Positions 37,831-48,689 of a stretch of DNA of 64,000 nt are shown here, in pieces. How positions within the stretch are numbered: position 1 is the stretch's first letter; every line of letters starts with the position of its first letter. Origin of the DNA: Zhengitettix transpicula (lineage: Eukaryota > Arthropoda > Insecta > Orthoptera > Tetrigidae); NCBI GenBank assembly GCA_037074705.1, contig CM073590.1, positions 9,928,001 to 9,992,000 on the forward strand, read 5' to 3'. Below the pieces are notes generated by a model that worked only from the letters and a program-made list of their open reading frames with translations, did not search any database and was not told where the DNA came from. The translations under genes were made by a program, and so were the position numbers.

Positions 37831-38372
37831 ATTCCACCTGTCATCATTTTCACCTCGCGGCACTTTCTCAGGGCTTACATACAGTGATCATTTGTAGAAA
37901 CACTTATCATTATATCATCTACTAGTATTTAGACGGCTTGCTTAGTCGCGTACAGCCTTATAGCATCTATTCATTGCTATATAAGAATTTGAGTTTAACA
38001 TTCTGCTTTACTTAGTGCCAAAATTGGTAAATACTATTGTTCCTTTAAAAAAGTGCATCAATCTACAGTACCTTATACTATTGCAACGAAGGCCCACCTT
38101 ACATTAATATTTCATATTAGTGTTTATTTTTGAACGATGTGATGTAGGTGATAGGAAGAAATTTGTGATATTTATTTATAATTTCAATTTTCTTTCTATG
38201 AGTAGCCGAAACTTTGTTACAAAACACAGATTGCGAGCTGATCGTGAACAGCCACGTGATGGCTATACTAGATTTAGTTCCTACTACTGTCGGACCAAGA
38301 CTAATGGATCATTTTATTTTGAATTCAAATAGGAAATGAACTATTTCAAAGGTTTATGGCACTAATACGAAG

Positions 38373-38622
38373 ATGGTCGAGGCACGGGGCACAGCAAACC
38401 CCACTTCCTCCATCGGAAGGGCGTGGGACAAGTACCAAATGCCCGACCTACCTGATGCAAGTTTTTGTAGGGTTTTCCACTGCATCACTTTTAGGCGAGT
38501 TTCCGGGTAGGATCCTTATAACTGTAGCCCGATGGCCGTAGTTAACCCTTGGCTACCTTGCTATACGTATCAGAATCCCCCCTTTTAGTCCCTTTCTTAT
38601 GCTATAAGAGAGGAGTGATCAG
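38373..38622 (+). mobile_element. Retroposon family 1, subfamily A, truncated at both ends
   Basis: Plus-strand copy beginning near tcgaggcacggggcac and ending near tgctataagagaggagt. It has cggaagggcgtgggacaagt, atgcccgacctacctgatgc, ctgcatcacttttaggcgag (subfamily A marker), gggtaggatcctta and ttaacccttggctacctt. It carries more substitutions than the 47-kb copy, so it is older. The 61-codon frame across it is not a gene. Confidence 0.8.
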
Positions 38623-39221
38623 TCCAAGGCTAAACTATACACACACGTGCAAAGAATCTTTCAATCAGCGATATCGCATGAGTTGAGATAAAGAACACGT
38701 TCGATTATACATTCACAATTAGGGCTACCATCTTGTTTCACTAACTTCAGAAAGAAAATAAAAGTTTCAATTACTTGTTTGATTTTGAATTTTGTATATG
38801 TCTACACTATTAAAATACTTACTTATTGTATAAAATTTCAAATTAATTTTTTTATCAGTAAAAGGGATTTCAATACATAATAATTTCAATTTTTTAAACG
38901 ATTTTATAAAACAATCATATTATATATAAGGTATCAACAATCAATCAAAGTTTGTCAGCGTCACACATATAAATAAAACGGCGTCTGTTTCTCGGCCCGT
39001 TTGAACGCGATAATTCGGAATCGACTGAATAGTATTCAATGAAATTCCATATTTAAATATATATTGTAGCAATTACAAATATGTAACTGATAAATATATT
39101 TGTTCTAGGCGGCGTTACTCTACGGCCATGGCAACTATTGTTTGGCGAGAATGCGTAGTCGATAATGTTCGCTAGAAAGTGATTGTCAAAAAGGCATAAA
39201 TAGATGTTCAGGACTTATACA

Positions 39222-39428
39222 GGTTTTTCTAGGGTTTTCCCTGCATCACTTTTAGGCAAATTGCCGGATATGATCCTTAAACCATAGCCCAGGGCCCTAG
39301 TTAACTCTTGGCTACCTTGCTCTACCTTTCCGCGTCCCTCCTTTCTCTCCTTTTCCTATGCTATAAGAGGGGAATTGCCACTATCTGTATTACCCTATAC
39401 ATAGCCTGTCTACACCTATAAAAAAATT
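39222..39428 (+). mobile_element. Retroposon family 1, subfamily A, 5' truncated copy with A-rich tail
   Basis: Plus-strand copy starting in caggtttttctagggtttt, with ctgcatcacttttaggcaaa (subfamily A), ccttaaaccatagccc, cttggctaccttgc and an A-type 3' end (ctgtattaccctatacatag), ending in taaaaaaat. 5' truncation with an A-rich 3' end fits target-primed reverse transcription. Confidence 0.8.
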
Positions 39429-39900
39429 AGCGGACTTCAGTGTGTTTGTTAGGAGTTGCCGGAGCAACAGAATGTAGCAGAGTGTTTTTGTCAGAGAAAG
39501 AATGTCAAGTATGTACCGAGAGAACATAAACAGTTAATCATATATTCACAGAAAACAGAATGTGATTATTAAAAGGCGAATTAATCAGCGAGTGGTGTGT
39601 GATCTGCAAACTATTAGATATTCAGAATCAGAAAGACATCGACAGTGTTACAAAGTATTTACAAACGGTAAGAAAGTAGAATCAGTGCAAATAACTCATC
39701 AAAAACACAATAAATTATGCGATCCAGCATCTGAAAACTGTCAAATTGTATAAATAATAAATATTGGTTGATAATATATATTCTGAACAATAAATTCCGA
39801 TTTATAACTCCTGGCGTAGAGTTAACTTGGAGACGGAGACATCGCGCCAGACTTAAGTCTCAAAGAACGTATAAGGACAATGTAAGCGAAGACGGAATAT

Positions 39901-40092
39901 TTAATAAAACAATTGATGACCTAATATAGACACTTTATTTTTTATTTATATTACACTACAAATCTAATCAAATGTAAATACGTCCTCTGTAGGAAAATAC
40001 CTGAAGATAATACAAAAAGTTATCGAAACGTCGTCATAATATATATAAAAAATGAGAAGTGTCTATATAACGTCATCAATTGTTTTATTAAT
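39901..40092. repeat. Foldback element F4
   Basis: About 192 bp with arms ttaataaaacaattgatgac on the left and gtcatcaattgttttattaa on the right, an almost exact inverted repeat that continues to tatagacac/gtgtctata. The interior has cctgaagataat … gttatcgaaacgtcgtc, the common motif of the foldback family. Confidence 0.75.
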
Positions 40093-40426
40093 TCAAAACA
40101 GACATTAAATTAAAACTTTTGAAGACGTAATATGCCAGTCAATTAATCTTAAATGAAAAGTTTGTCGCTCATTTATTATTGGTTGAAAGGAACATTAATA
40201 ATTCTCGTGGACCTAAATTAAGGGTTATTTATGTACTGTTAAAGGGTTTCCTGCACCTTCACTACTTTGGGGTTGTCATGTGCCAGTTAAGAAAATTTAC
40301 GGAACACGGCACTCCGGCCAGATGACAACATTTTCAAAAGTCGCTCTCTTTTCATCACCAATTCATCTATTAACAAAATCCCCATCTTCTATCTACTTTA
40401 TGCCTATTCTTCATAGCCATAGCGCT

Positions 40427-40905
40427 GATCAAGTGGCTGATGCATATCGAGTCATCTGCTGTCACCGCTTCTCCAGTGTCCTACGAGTCCGATAAAATAA
40501 ACTACTCCAGGCTTCGTGAAACCAGTTTATTTTTCGATAATCCTATTTAAATGCATGTTACCCAAACAATTTTTCTTTTCCTTCAGCGTAATATATAAAT
40601 CATAATTAATTTTGTACTTTGCTATAATTCTTCCCCATCTCCTTTTAGCAATTTTTCGACAGTTTTTCATCAAAGTTTGGAATCGAATATTTTCTATTGT
40701 CATCATTCACTTTCAAGAAAGACACAACTTCATGTTTGGTGAATGTTTGGCATCAACCACAACAAATTTTTGTCATGATATATACATGCCCGATAATATT
40801 TGAATATTTCTTAGCACAGCACTCTGTCACTTAGTGAACATAATATTAAAAAAATTCCACATATAGAGAAGTATTGGCATGCATGCGTGCATCCCTCTTT
40901 ATTCT
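40427..40905 (-). repeat. Dispersed repeat DR-A, minus copy
   Basis: The minus strand of this segment matches 47.97-48.45 kb over most of its length: gggatgcacgcatgc, tgtggttgatgcc, caccaaacatgaagttgtg, gattccaaactttgatgaaaa, ggggaagaattatagc and aaactggtttcacgaagcctg all have counterparts there. Both copies contain stops and frame breaks. A shared conceptual stretch (frame pieces such as RFQTLMK and GRI..KYK) hints at a former coding sequence that I cannot identify. No terminal repeats are seen. Confidence 0.65.
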
Positions 40906-42699
40906 ATTTTTGCCTTAGTGGAATTATCGCAGTTTTTGGCTTTTATCCTCTTCCATCCAGTGACACCGGGTTTTGACATCGAAGATTCTATATTTAATTA
41001 TACATTAATTAAGTATGATTCAAAAGTGAATTAGAGAACAACTACTGTTCTAGTCGCCTGTATCGTGTTTCAAATATAAGTTTATTTCTAAACTAGAATG
41101 AGCATAACAAAAATGTATTTTATAATACGAAATGTACACTGCTTTTAAATTTAATTTCTATACTAGATTAAAGTAAGAAAAAGAATAAATTAGAACGTGG
41201 AAGGAAACCAACCTTGTTGGTTACTAGAACCTCTGGTACTTCCATAACGAACCAACTCGTCAGTATACGCATCAGCGCTACGCCGTCTCACAATATACAT
41301 TAATAATATGAAAATATGTGTTCAGCATGCACTTATACTTCCATCTCATGAATTTCGAATGACAAACTGTCAAATCTGATTTGTTTGGCGGCATTGCTGC
41401 TTTAGACACGCCGCTTTTACAGTGGTTTCTTTCTGTTGTACTCATGCTAACTAGGGGTGGAATATCGGCTTTAAGAATGCCCTGGAGACCCGCCACCAGA
41501 CCGCCGCTCTGTTCCCTCCTGAAATCCGGAACTAATGGTTATGTTGCCAACTCTGAGCCGTCAGCTATCATCAATTTGCGGTCTACGTTGTGGCAGGGTG
41601 CGTTCGGAAATTTGCCAATAGCTACTCTTGACTCCTGTTTTCTAATTATTAAATTTTAGAATCTCCGCTGGCGCCATCGACAGACACGGTGATTACACAT
41701 TTAAACCGACGATTTTCGTGTCGGATTTTGGCATTCGAGCAACCTTCCTTTACCGATCGTTTAATCCGTCCTGTTTATGACAGCTGCATAATATGAAAGA
41801 AAATAATGCAAACTAAAATGAGTTTCTCAAGTGATTCACTTGAACATGCATATAACTCTAACAGTAACATATATATGCTTTATACTTTGGGTAGAAGGTC
41901 TTGGAGATGATCCCAATGCTCATATCGGGCTGAAGCGCCATAAAAGAAATTATATACATGCATATATACCAGTAGCTCACGTCAGATTCTTTTTGAAATT
42001 AGCGAAATGCCAATATGTCCGCAGAAACTAATTGAATACTGTTCTTTGTGGTCCTTGGGATTAGAGATTGCCGAAACGAGCGCCATATTGCCAAATGACG
42101 TGACACATTTTAAGAACACCGGACAAGGAACTCCCTCTATTGAAGAGAAATCATTTTACTCTCCAAATCTTAATATTACCAGGCAACATTTGAAAACCCG
42201 ATTACTGATAAACAGTGGAAGCAGCCATATCTCTGTGATAAACCAATGGGTGACTAAATCTTGATCTCTGTTTCCGATAATCAATACAAACAGTTATGTT
42301 AAAAATGAAGAAACACTGGAGCTTTCACATTTTAGTGGAATGGTCTGATTGTTAAAAGTCCAATATTTCCTTATCAGTCTGGGAGTTGAATGAGGAACAA
42401 TAGCTTAATTTACCACAACGTGAAAAAAATATGATACATTGGAGCTCTAACACAATATAACATTTTAAACTTGAGTTGTTTATCTTACAAAAGCGACATA
42501 TCTCGAAGATTTCGGGAAATACCTCTCGAAAACGGTTAATTTCTTACTGGAATTACCAAACTAACTTTATAAAATATTGACGTATCTGGGTTGTTGAATA
42601 AACCTCACGTTGCAAGGACTGCGAGGTTTCAAGGATTCAATTTCAGTGAAAATTATTGTGTGTTGCTAGTGCCTGCTTGTGTTAACTGTAAATTTCCCT

Positions 42700-43060
42700 A
42701 AAGCTCATGGTGGGCCTGACCTGGCAGCTGAGTATCGCAACCGGAGCCACAGTGAGTAAACCCTTGTCTGGCTGAAACCCTAGCTCACAAAATCTTCAGA
42801 TGTAAGTAGCTTACGCCCATAGTTTAGAACAGCAGTAGCAGCTGTGAAACTACCGCCTGGGAACCAACAGGGGGAGAAGAAATCTGCAAGGACAATCCCC
42901 AACAGACACCAGCTACCTGGCGTGCCAATACAGTGATTTACTGCAAGACCTCCCGCCGCCCTGAAGACAATCCATTAGTCAAGAGCCGAAGTCGCACCCC
43001 CACACTCCGTGGCAAATTGGGTCCGGAGCTCCTTGACTAACGGAATGTAGCTTCTTCACG
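42700..43060. other. GC-rich block, unknown, with terminal stem
   Basis: A sharply bounded block of about 360 bp, GC-rich in AT-rich surroundings, running from catggtgggcctgacctggc to ctccttgactaacgg. Near its right end ttagtcaagag and ctccttgactaa form an inverted repeat enclosing about 50 bp. It has no long frame and no Pol III box B. The sharp edges suggest an inserted sequence (retroposed RNA or a TE fragment) more than a regulatory island, but I recognise no family and see no second copy in this window. Confidence 0.4.
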
Positions 43061-44056
43061 TTATTCCTGATTTGTCAATTAGTTCGCCCTAGTAGCTCAA
43101 TGCTTTCACTTAGCGTCAAGCAACTCAACATAATATATCAAGTGGATCCCACACGTATTTATTCTTTCAAATAATAACTGGCAAGTATTTGTAAATATAA
43201 TTAGACGCTGTTCTCTTCGTATATATACCTAATTGGCTGCCTCTGCTACATTGAATCCGTAAAATAATCTTATCAGAAAATAAAACTCTTTCATCACGTA
43301 TAAATTACAATTAGCATGCCATAATCAACTTTGAATAATTAAGACTGCCCAATACCAATATAACAGGCTTAGTCAACGAAATTAGATAGCGTGTTAAATT
43401 GTCCGGCAGTATTTGTCACATGATATAAATAGATTTCTTAATTGAACTGCTTGGATAATTGTAGAAATAAAATCTCAGAAATTACAGAAAGGGAAACGAC
43501 AAAGAAAAAGAGCTAGTAGAAAAAATTATAATAGTTCGTGAATAAATTAAGGAAACAACTGCTTTTCGTAAATCCGAACTAAATCCTGAAATAGAAAAAA
43601 CAATCGTTTGCTAGTATCTTTTCCAACTACTTTGGATTACAGGGCCGCGTTTTTGGAATCGAACAGGATGGACCCGGTTGAAGTCTTGAATTCATTTGTA
43701 CATAAATAAATGGAAAAGGAATTGTGTGTCGTTAGACGCTATTGTAGAAAAAAATTTTTTTTAGATATTAAATTTATTCATCCTTGTATTCTTTTTATAA
43801 AAGCATCAACATAAGAGTCAACTTACAAGCGTGAGGTAGTAAATCAATGTAAACTTCATTGTTTATATTTTACTTTGCACAGAAATAAAGACAAATTAGG
43901 ACACAATGTTGAACTTGTATGTTTTACTGTTATTTATATGTGTTTAATTTATTGACAAAAAATTGTAACTTCCGACCTATTCAAAACTATATGAATTTTA
44001 ATTAATCTATTAACTCAATTAAATAGTAATAAAATAATCCTAATTTCGTATATGTT

Positions 44057-44091
44057 GTCACCTGGTTGGAAACCCCAGAACAATTCCAGCA
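44057..44091. repeat. Short shared block with 55.5 kb
   Basis: cacctggttggaaaccccag followed by aacaattccag matches cacccggttggaaacccgag and aataattccag at 55504-55538. Both are plus strand. It may be the conserved end of an otherwise decayed element; too short to classify. Confidence 0.5.
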
Positions 44092-44153
44092 GCTTATTCA
44101 CCGGGAAAACTTACGGAAATTAAGAAATAATATATATAAATATATATATATAT

Positions 44154-45271
44154 TGTAATAATTTAAGGGCAATTCATATTTAATAATTATAAACTGTTGA
44201 ACTCAAATTGTTACCGGTAAACATACACAAAGACACACAAGAATGGACGATAATGAAACAGGCCATGGCATTGTATGACGGTTAGCGCGCGGAGAACGTA
44301 TTTCAGTTGGCAGTCAGAAACGACAGAAAGTGATCGTGTTAGAAAGACGATTTCAAATATTAAAAAGTAAAGTTAAGTAGTTCAGCTGGCAAGCTGAAAC
44401 GACAGTAAATGGTCGTATTAAAATAGACGAGATTCTTTTAAAAAGTAAAGTTGTACAGCATTCACCCAGATAGTGCTGCAGAAGGATTGCTGAGTGTTCC
44501 AGATTACGCCAAATAATTTAAAAGTTTACGAGGAAAATTTATCTGTATCACCGTAGGATTGGCATAATTGGCGGAATAAGTCATCTACGAGGTACCGCCA
44601 ATCTCGTAAAACCAACAGTGCAGTGTAAATTCAGTAAAAGAATGGCCTGTTTGTTTTTTTAAAAAGATTGAGTGTGTGTTGCTGAAAGAATAAAATTGCC
44701 CAGGTACCTGAAAAAACTGAAAGTCATACCTCATTTAAATTATTCTTGTGAACGTTAGATTAAAGATAAAACCGTCGATTTCGATTTTTTTTGTTGAATA
44801 TTGTAAATACTAATTTATAATTTTTCTTAAAAGTTTATTCGTCGTAGAAATTTGATTGTTTGAAAAGGGAGTAATACCTTTCTTTATTTAAAGGCCCATA
44901 AAAGACCCTGAGATAAAGAGAAAAAATTGTTTGTTGGATGAAATAAATGTAGAAAAAGGTCATCAAATAATTATTTGTAATTTGAATTATTTTGAATATA
45001 ATAAATTAATGAGTTTGTTAATTCAATAAAATTTTATTATTAAGATCCATTCATGTAAACTTAAAATAATGCAATTAACGCGGGCTAAATATTGTGTTTA
45101 ATTGTTAAATTTTCAATTGCGAATATTACATTTTGCCGTCATCAATATGTGGCCCATTTTGCTTAGTCCCACCTTGTATAAGTAATTGTTCTTATAAATT
45201 GATTACTACATTTTTGGACCTCAACGTGAGGCTAAATCATATTAATTATTGTTCTTTCATTAATTACTACA
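44154..45271 (+). mobile_element. Solo LTR D, with three iterated primer-binding-site units
   Basis: About 1.1 kb from tgtaataatttaaggg to ttaattactaca, with (TA)n on the left and atatat on the right. Sense is plus. Near the 3' end there are two clear units and one weak one. tggacctcaacgtgaggc (45215-45232) follows gattactaca; tgccgtcatcaatatgtggc (about 45134-45153) follows gaatattaca; and cgcgggctaaat (about 45080) may be a third remnant. The U3-like region has a tandem pair of about 80 bp (44308-44385 and 44387-44460; each holds gaaacgacag and ends aaaaagtaaagtt). gaccctgagataaagagaaa (44.9 kb) is shared with LTR B. No internal region or partner LTR. Confidence 0.7.
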
Positions 45272-45474
45272 ATATATGGAAAATGATGAAAATGATTGAT
45301 GACCTTTACTGCGCTGGCATGTAGAAACTGCTCTGTGACTGCCTCACAAGACTCCACTTACAATTCGCCAATAACATTGGACGAATGTTTCGGATATACA
45401 CAAATGGTTTAAAATAGCTCCAAATAAAAAATCACAGATGATTAAGTCTCACGACTTTGGTGGCTGTTGCTGAA

Positions 45475-46455
45475 TTGATTTGATTTATTTTATCCCATAA
45501 GTCCTGGTATCAGGATATAGGATACGTCAATACATAAAATTACAATGTAATAATTGGATGCTATAATTATAAATAATTAGAAGTTAACATAAAAATACTA
45601 AAATTCTTTTCTTAACTATACTAAGAGTATAATATAATATTTACAGTACTAATAAAAATATTCAGTATGTACTAGTAAATAATTAATGATTCGGGAATTA
45701 ACTATTATAAAATATATAATTTACACATCACACAAAAATAAACACAAAACTTGACACACGCACATTAGGAGGAATCACAAACGACGGACAAGTCACTTCA
45801 CGAAACAGAGCGATGAGGAATCTTCAAACTCCAGGCCGTACATGAAACAAACAAACAAAAGAGCAGAAAAGACCAACAGAGACTAAGAAAGTTATGAAAT
45901 GAGTAGTTTTATTAGCAACACATTGAACATTTTTGCTGTTTTTTTAAAAAATTAATTACTAGGGGAATGATTTAGAAACTCCTGTACTGAGTAAAACACC
46001 AGCGCCTTTCAGTAGAATATTATTACATTGAATCCCAAAACTCTTGTAGTTATTATTGTTCTTTACATCTGTAGGAAGACTATTGTATAAAACTATCCCT
46101 GAATGGTGAATACTTCTCTGCCAGAGAGCAAGGCGATGCTTGTCCGATCTTAGACCTGAGCGATTTCTAGTCTCATAATCGTGAGACTCGCTATTCCTTT
46201 GAAAAAGATTCATGTTCCGCTTAAAAAACTTTAAAATTTCGTGAATAAACACGCTGGGAAGAGTTAATATTCGCAAACTTTTGAACAACGGTTTACAACT
46301 GGATTTATTGTCCGTATTAGAATGATGACACGCTTTTGCAACTTGAATATTTCAATGCTTCTGGAGCAATTGCCACAATTTGCAGTGCCATATCACATAA
46401 GGAAAATACTCAAAGTACACCATTTGTCACAATTACGCGAGATGAGACTATCTTG
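45475..46455 (-). pseudogene. LINE relic, 3' end of a jockey/CR1-like element
   Basis: On the minus strand, the frame at 46288-45959 (109 codons) reads FKSLRILTLPSVFIHEILKF and then NTR-like YETRNRSGLRSDKHRLALWQ, the C-terminal part of jockey/CR1-clade ORF2 proteins. It parallels the relic at 49.59-49.85 kb. Upstream (46455-46290) a degenerate match to the preceding segment (VYFEYFPYVIWHCKLWQ) has lost frame. Downstream comes a 3' UTR of about 480 bp that ends in a hairpin (tcctgataccagga) and the tail aataaatcaaatcaa at 45475-45500. The RT core is missing through 5' truncation. Confidence 0.75.
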
Positions 46456-46640
46456 TAATCCCTCATGGAGCAACTCAATTGTTTCGCGGGAAGTGTGATA
46501 TGTGGCACCACATCTTTTGAACGTCCATTCCATTGAAATGATACATAGGTGTACAAATGTATTTCCTCATTACAGTCTTAGAAAGACTATAACTATCAGC
46601 TGGTCTGTTTCTCTCGAAAAAATACAATTAAATTAATCTG

Positions 46641-46653
46641 AACATTTAATAGG
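46641..46653. repeat. Left target-site duplication
   Basis: aacatttaatagg, identical to 47181-47193, bounding the complete retroposon copy. Confidence 0.85.
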
Positions 46654-47180
46654 TGGGGGAAGATGTCTGCGACGGCTATTCTCTCGCAGGCAGAACCTTG
46701 TAGGAGAGATACGAAGGGGCTACCTTTGGGGATGCCTTTTCCTCTCCGTTTATGAACTAAGGTTCCCACAAGCCGAGGCACCTCGGCCTGTTCTGAGAGG
46801 TGTACGGTATACGGTAAGAGTTGTCCTCTTTTCCCATTGGAATAGTCGACCAGCTGCCTCCTAAACTGGTCGAGGCACGGAGAATGGAATGCTGCGTCCC
46901 CACAGCAAACTCCTCTCAGGCTATCGGAAGGGCGTGGGATAAGTACCCAATGCCCGGCCTACATGAAGCAGGTTTTTCTAGGGTTTTCCCTTCATTTCTT
47001 TAGGCGAATGCCGGGTAGGATCCTTAAAATATAGCCCGGGGGCCCTAGTTAACCCTTGGCTACCTTCCGCTACCCTTCCGCATCCCGCCTTTCAAATCCC
47101 TTCCTATGCTATTAAAGGGGAGTTGCCCAACGTGGATTACCCTCATGTAGGCTGTTGCCCTAAAAAAAAAAAAAAAAAAA
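46654..47180 (+). mobile_element. Retroposon family 1, complete copy (subfamily B) with poly(A) and target-site duplications
   Basis: The reference copy for the family in this window: about 527 bp, beginning tgggggaagatgtctgcgac and ending gtaggctgttgccct followed by about 19 A. It is bounded by identical 13-bp duplications (46641-46653 and 47181-47193). Blocks in order: 5' module with ctctcgcaggcag and gagccgaggcacctcgg-type sequence; ggtaagagttgtcc; cgaccagctgcctcctaaac; cggaagggcgtgggataagt; cccggcctacatgaagcagg; catttctttaggcgaatgcc (subfamily B marker); gtaggatccttaaaatatag; ggggccctagttaaccc; gtggattaccctcatgtagg. It encodes no protein and I find no Pol III A/B boxes, so it is either an unusual SINE or a non-autonomous LINE derivative. 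The intact tail and exact duplication imply a recent insertion. Confidence 0.85.
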
Positions 47181-47193
47181 AACATTTAATAGG
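47181..47193. repeat. Right target-site duplication
   Basis: aacatttaatagg, identical to 46641-46653; it follows the poly(A) tail directly. Confidence 0.85.
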
Positions 47194-47502
47194 AATCTTT
47201 TCTCATTATTAAATTTACAGAAAATGTAGTGCTACAACCTGCCGGGACAGCTGCCATGCATGAGACATTTTGATTTGGAGGATTTGATTCACCTTTTTCC
47301 TCCTTGACGTAAAGATTCTTATCGATTTAATGATCATTCTTGAAACATTTTCTTATAAATATATAATTCTTATTAAATGATTTTTAAACATTGTTTATTT
47401 CATTAAAATGCCACAACAAAAGTAGTTTTTCTCTACTTCATTTTTAATCATATTTATTTCATATATAAACTACCAAAATAAAAGCATTACACAATAATAT
47501 AT
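47194..47502. other. AT-rich spacer
   Basis: No gene or repeat is recognised between the complete retroposon and dispersed repeat DR-B. Confidence 0.4.
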
Positions 47503-47765
47503 CAATAGTTATGCATAAAATGTAATACTAATCTTGTCATCATCAATCGAATCTTCTGCGTGGGTTCTTAGCTGACGTGCTCTTGTCTAGTTTTAATCCC
47601 GAATCCGGTCGTGTTGCTATTCAAATTGTTTAATATTGCATTGAGGAAAAAACTACAGAAATTCAATATTTAATTTATTCTCGTTTTCAACACATGATTG
47701 CAAACACCAATTTTCTAGACAAAGCTACAATTTTCTCTCTCTCACTCACAGTGAACAACAACCAC

Positions 47766-47813
<48 letters not shown>

Positions 47814-47867
47814 ACCCACATCTTCCAAGACCACAACAACTACTTCCCACTGATTCAAAGATGTACA
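47503..47867 (+). repeat. Dispersed repeat DR-B, copy 1, with internal (CT)n
   Basis: Matches 55893-56245 in the same orientation: aatgtaatactaatcttgtc / aatgtagaactaatcttgtc, attcaaattgtttaatattg (identical in both), gacaaagctac, ctctcactcaca, and cactgattcaaagat / cactgatacaaagat. A (CT)n tract of about 40 bp (47769-47813) interrupts this copy and is replaced by tagatctcctctcatagatc in the other. No frame is conserved. It lies directly before a DR-A copy here but not at 56 kb. Confidence 0.75.
47769..47813. repeat. (CT)n microsatellite
   Basis: About 45 bp of CT repeats with one interruption, inside DR-B copy 1. Confidence 0.95.
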
Positions 47868-47969
47868 TTGTAGTAAAAATATACGTTACATAGAAGATTC
47901 TATGTCAAAACCGGTCTCGATATAAAGTGGAGAAAAAGTCAAACACTCCGATAATTGCTACTAAGCAAA

Positions 47970-48450
47970 AATATATTAAAAAGGGATGCATGCTTCTATT
48001 TGATCAATCTTGATGGAAATACTTCCCTGTTTGTGGTATTTATTCAATATGATGTTCATGAAGTAACAGAGCGTTATTCCCAGAAAAACTCAAATCATTT
48101 CAAGCAGATATGGAAATATTTAAAAAATTTAATATTTTCACATTTGTTTTGGTTGATGCCTCATTCACCAAACATGAAGTTGTGTTGTACTTGAAAGTGA
48201 TTAATGAAAATATAAATTATTTCCGATTCCAAACATTGATGAAAAAAGTATTTCTCGAAGGAAAATTGGGAAGAATTGTAGAGAAATACAAAAAAAATAA
48301 CTGAAGTATATATTAAACTGGAGGAAAAAGAAACTTGTGATGTTACCATGCCTTTAAATTGGATCCCAAAAACGAAACTGGTTTCACGAGACCTGAAATA
48401 GTTTAATTGATTGTAGAAATGGTGACAGCAGAATCAGGCTTAGAGTATTA
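47970..48450 (+). repeat. Dispersed repeat DR-A, plus copy
   Basis: Inverted partner of 40427-40905. Contains gggatgcatgc, gatgttcatgaagtaacagagcg (longest shared motif region, about 48049-48071), ggttgatgcc, caccaaacatgaagttgtg, gattccaaacattgatgaaa, gggaagaattgtag and actggtttcacgagacctg. Frames of 79 and 64 codons overlap in different frames; together with the other copy this suggests a former coding segment, but no domain is recognised. Confidence 0.65.
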
Positions 48451-48689
48451 AATTAATTTTAAACATTCTTTATTTCATCAAAAAGCTACGGAAATGTGCC
48501 GTGAGTGAATATCTACTATCCGATCTAATCTTTATTAAAACCAATCTGATTCACTTTATTGTGCCAATATTAATATAATAATGACACTTTAAAGCGTTAA
48601 CGACAAATTTATTTTAATTATTTCACACTATAAATTCACGTTATGGGATAAGTATTCGTAACATTCATATTTAACTTGTGATTTTCGTC

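Larger units (their letters stand above)
33997..38372. other. AT-rich intergenic stretch with a G-run and a GC-rich island
   Basis: No gene is recognised. It contains a G-rich run at 34.29 kb and a GC-rich island at 37.4-37.83 kb, annotated separately. About 36.95 kb has a short (TA)n. Frames up to 78 codons show no domain. Confidence 0.4.
40906..44100. other. Intergenic sequence with two GC-richer blocks
   Basis: No gene is recognised. A GC-richer block lies at about 41.22-41.72 kb, with overlapping frames of 92 (plus) and 72 (minus) codons and no domain. A second, stronger one at 42.70-43.06 kb is annotated separately. The rest is AT-rich. About 44057-44091 shares a short block with 55504-55538. 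Confidence 0.4.
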
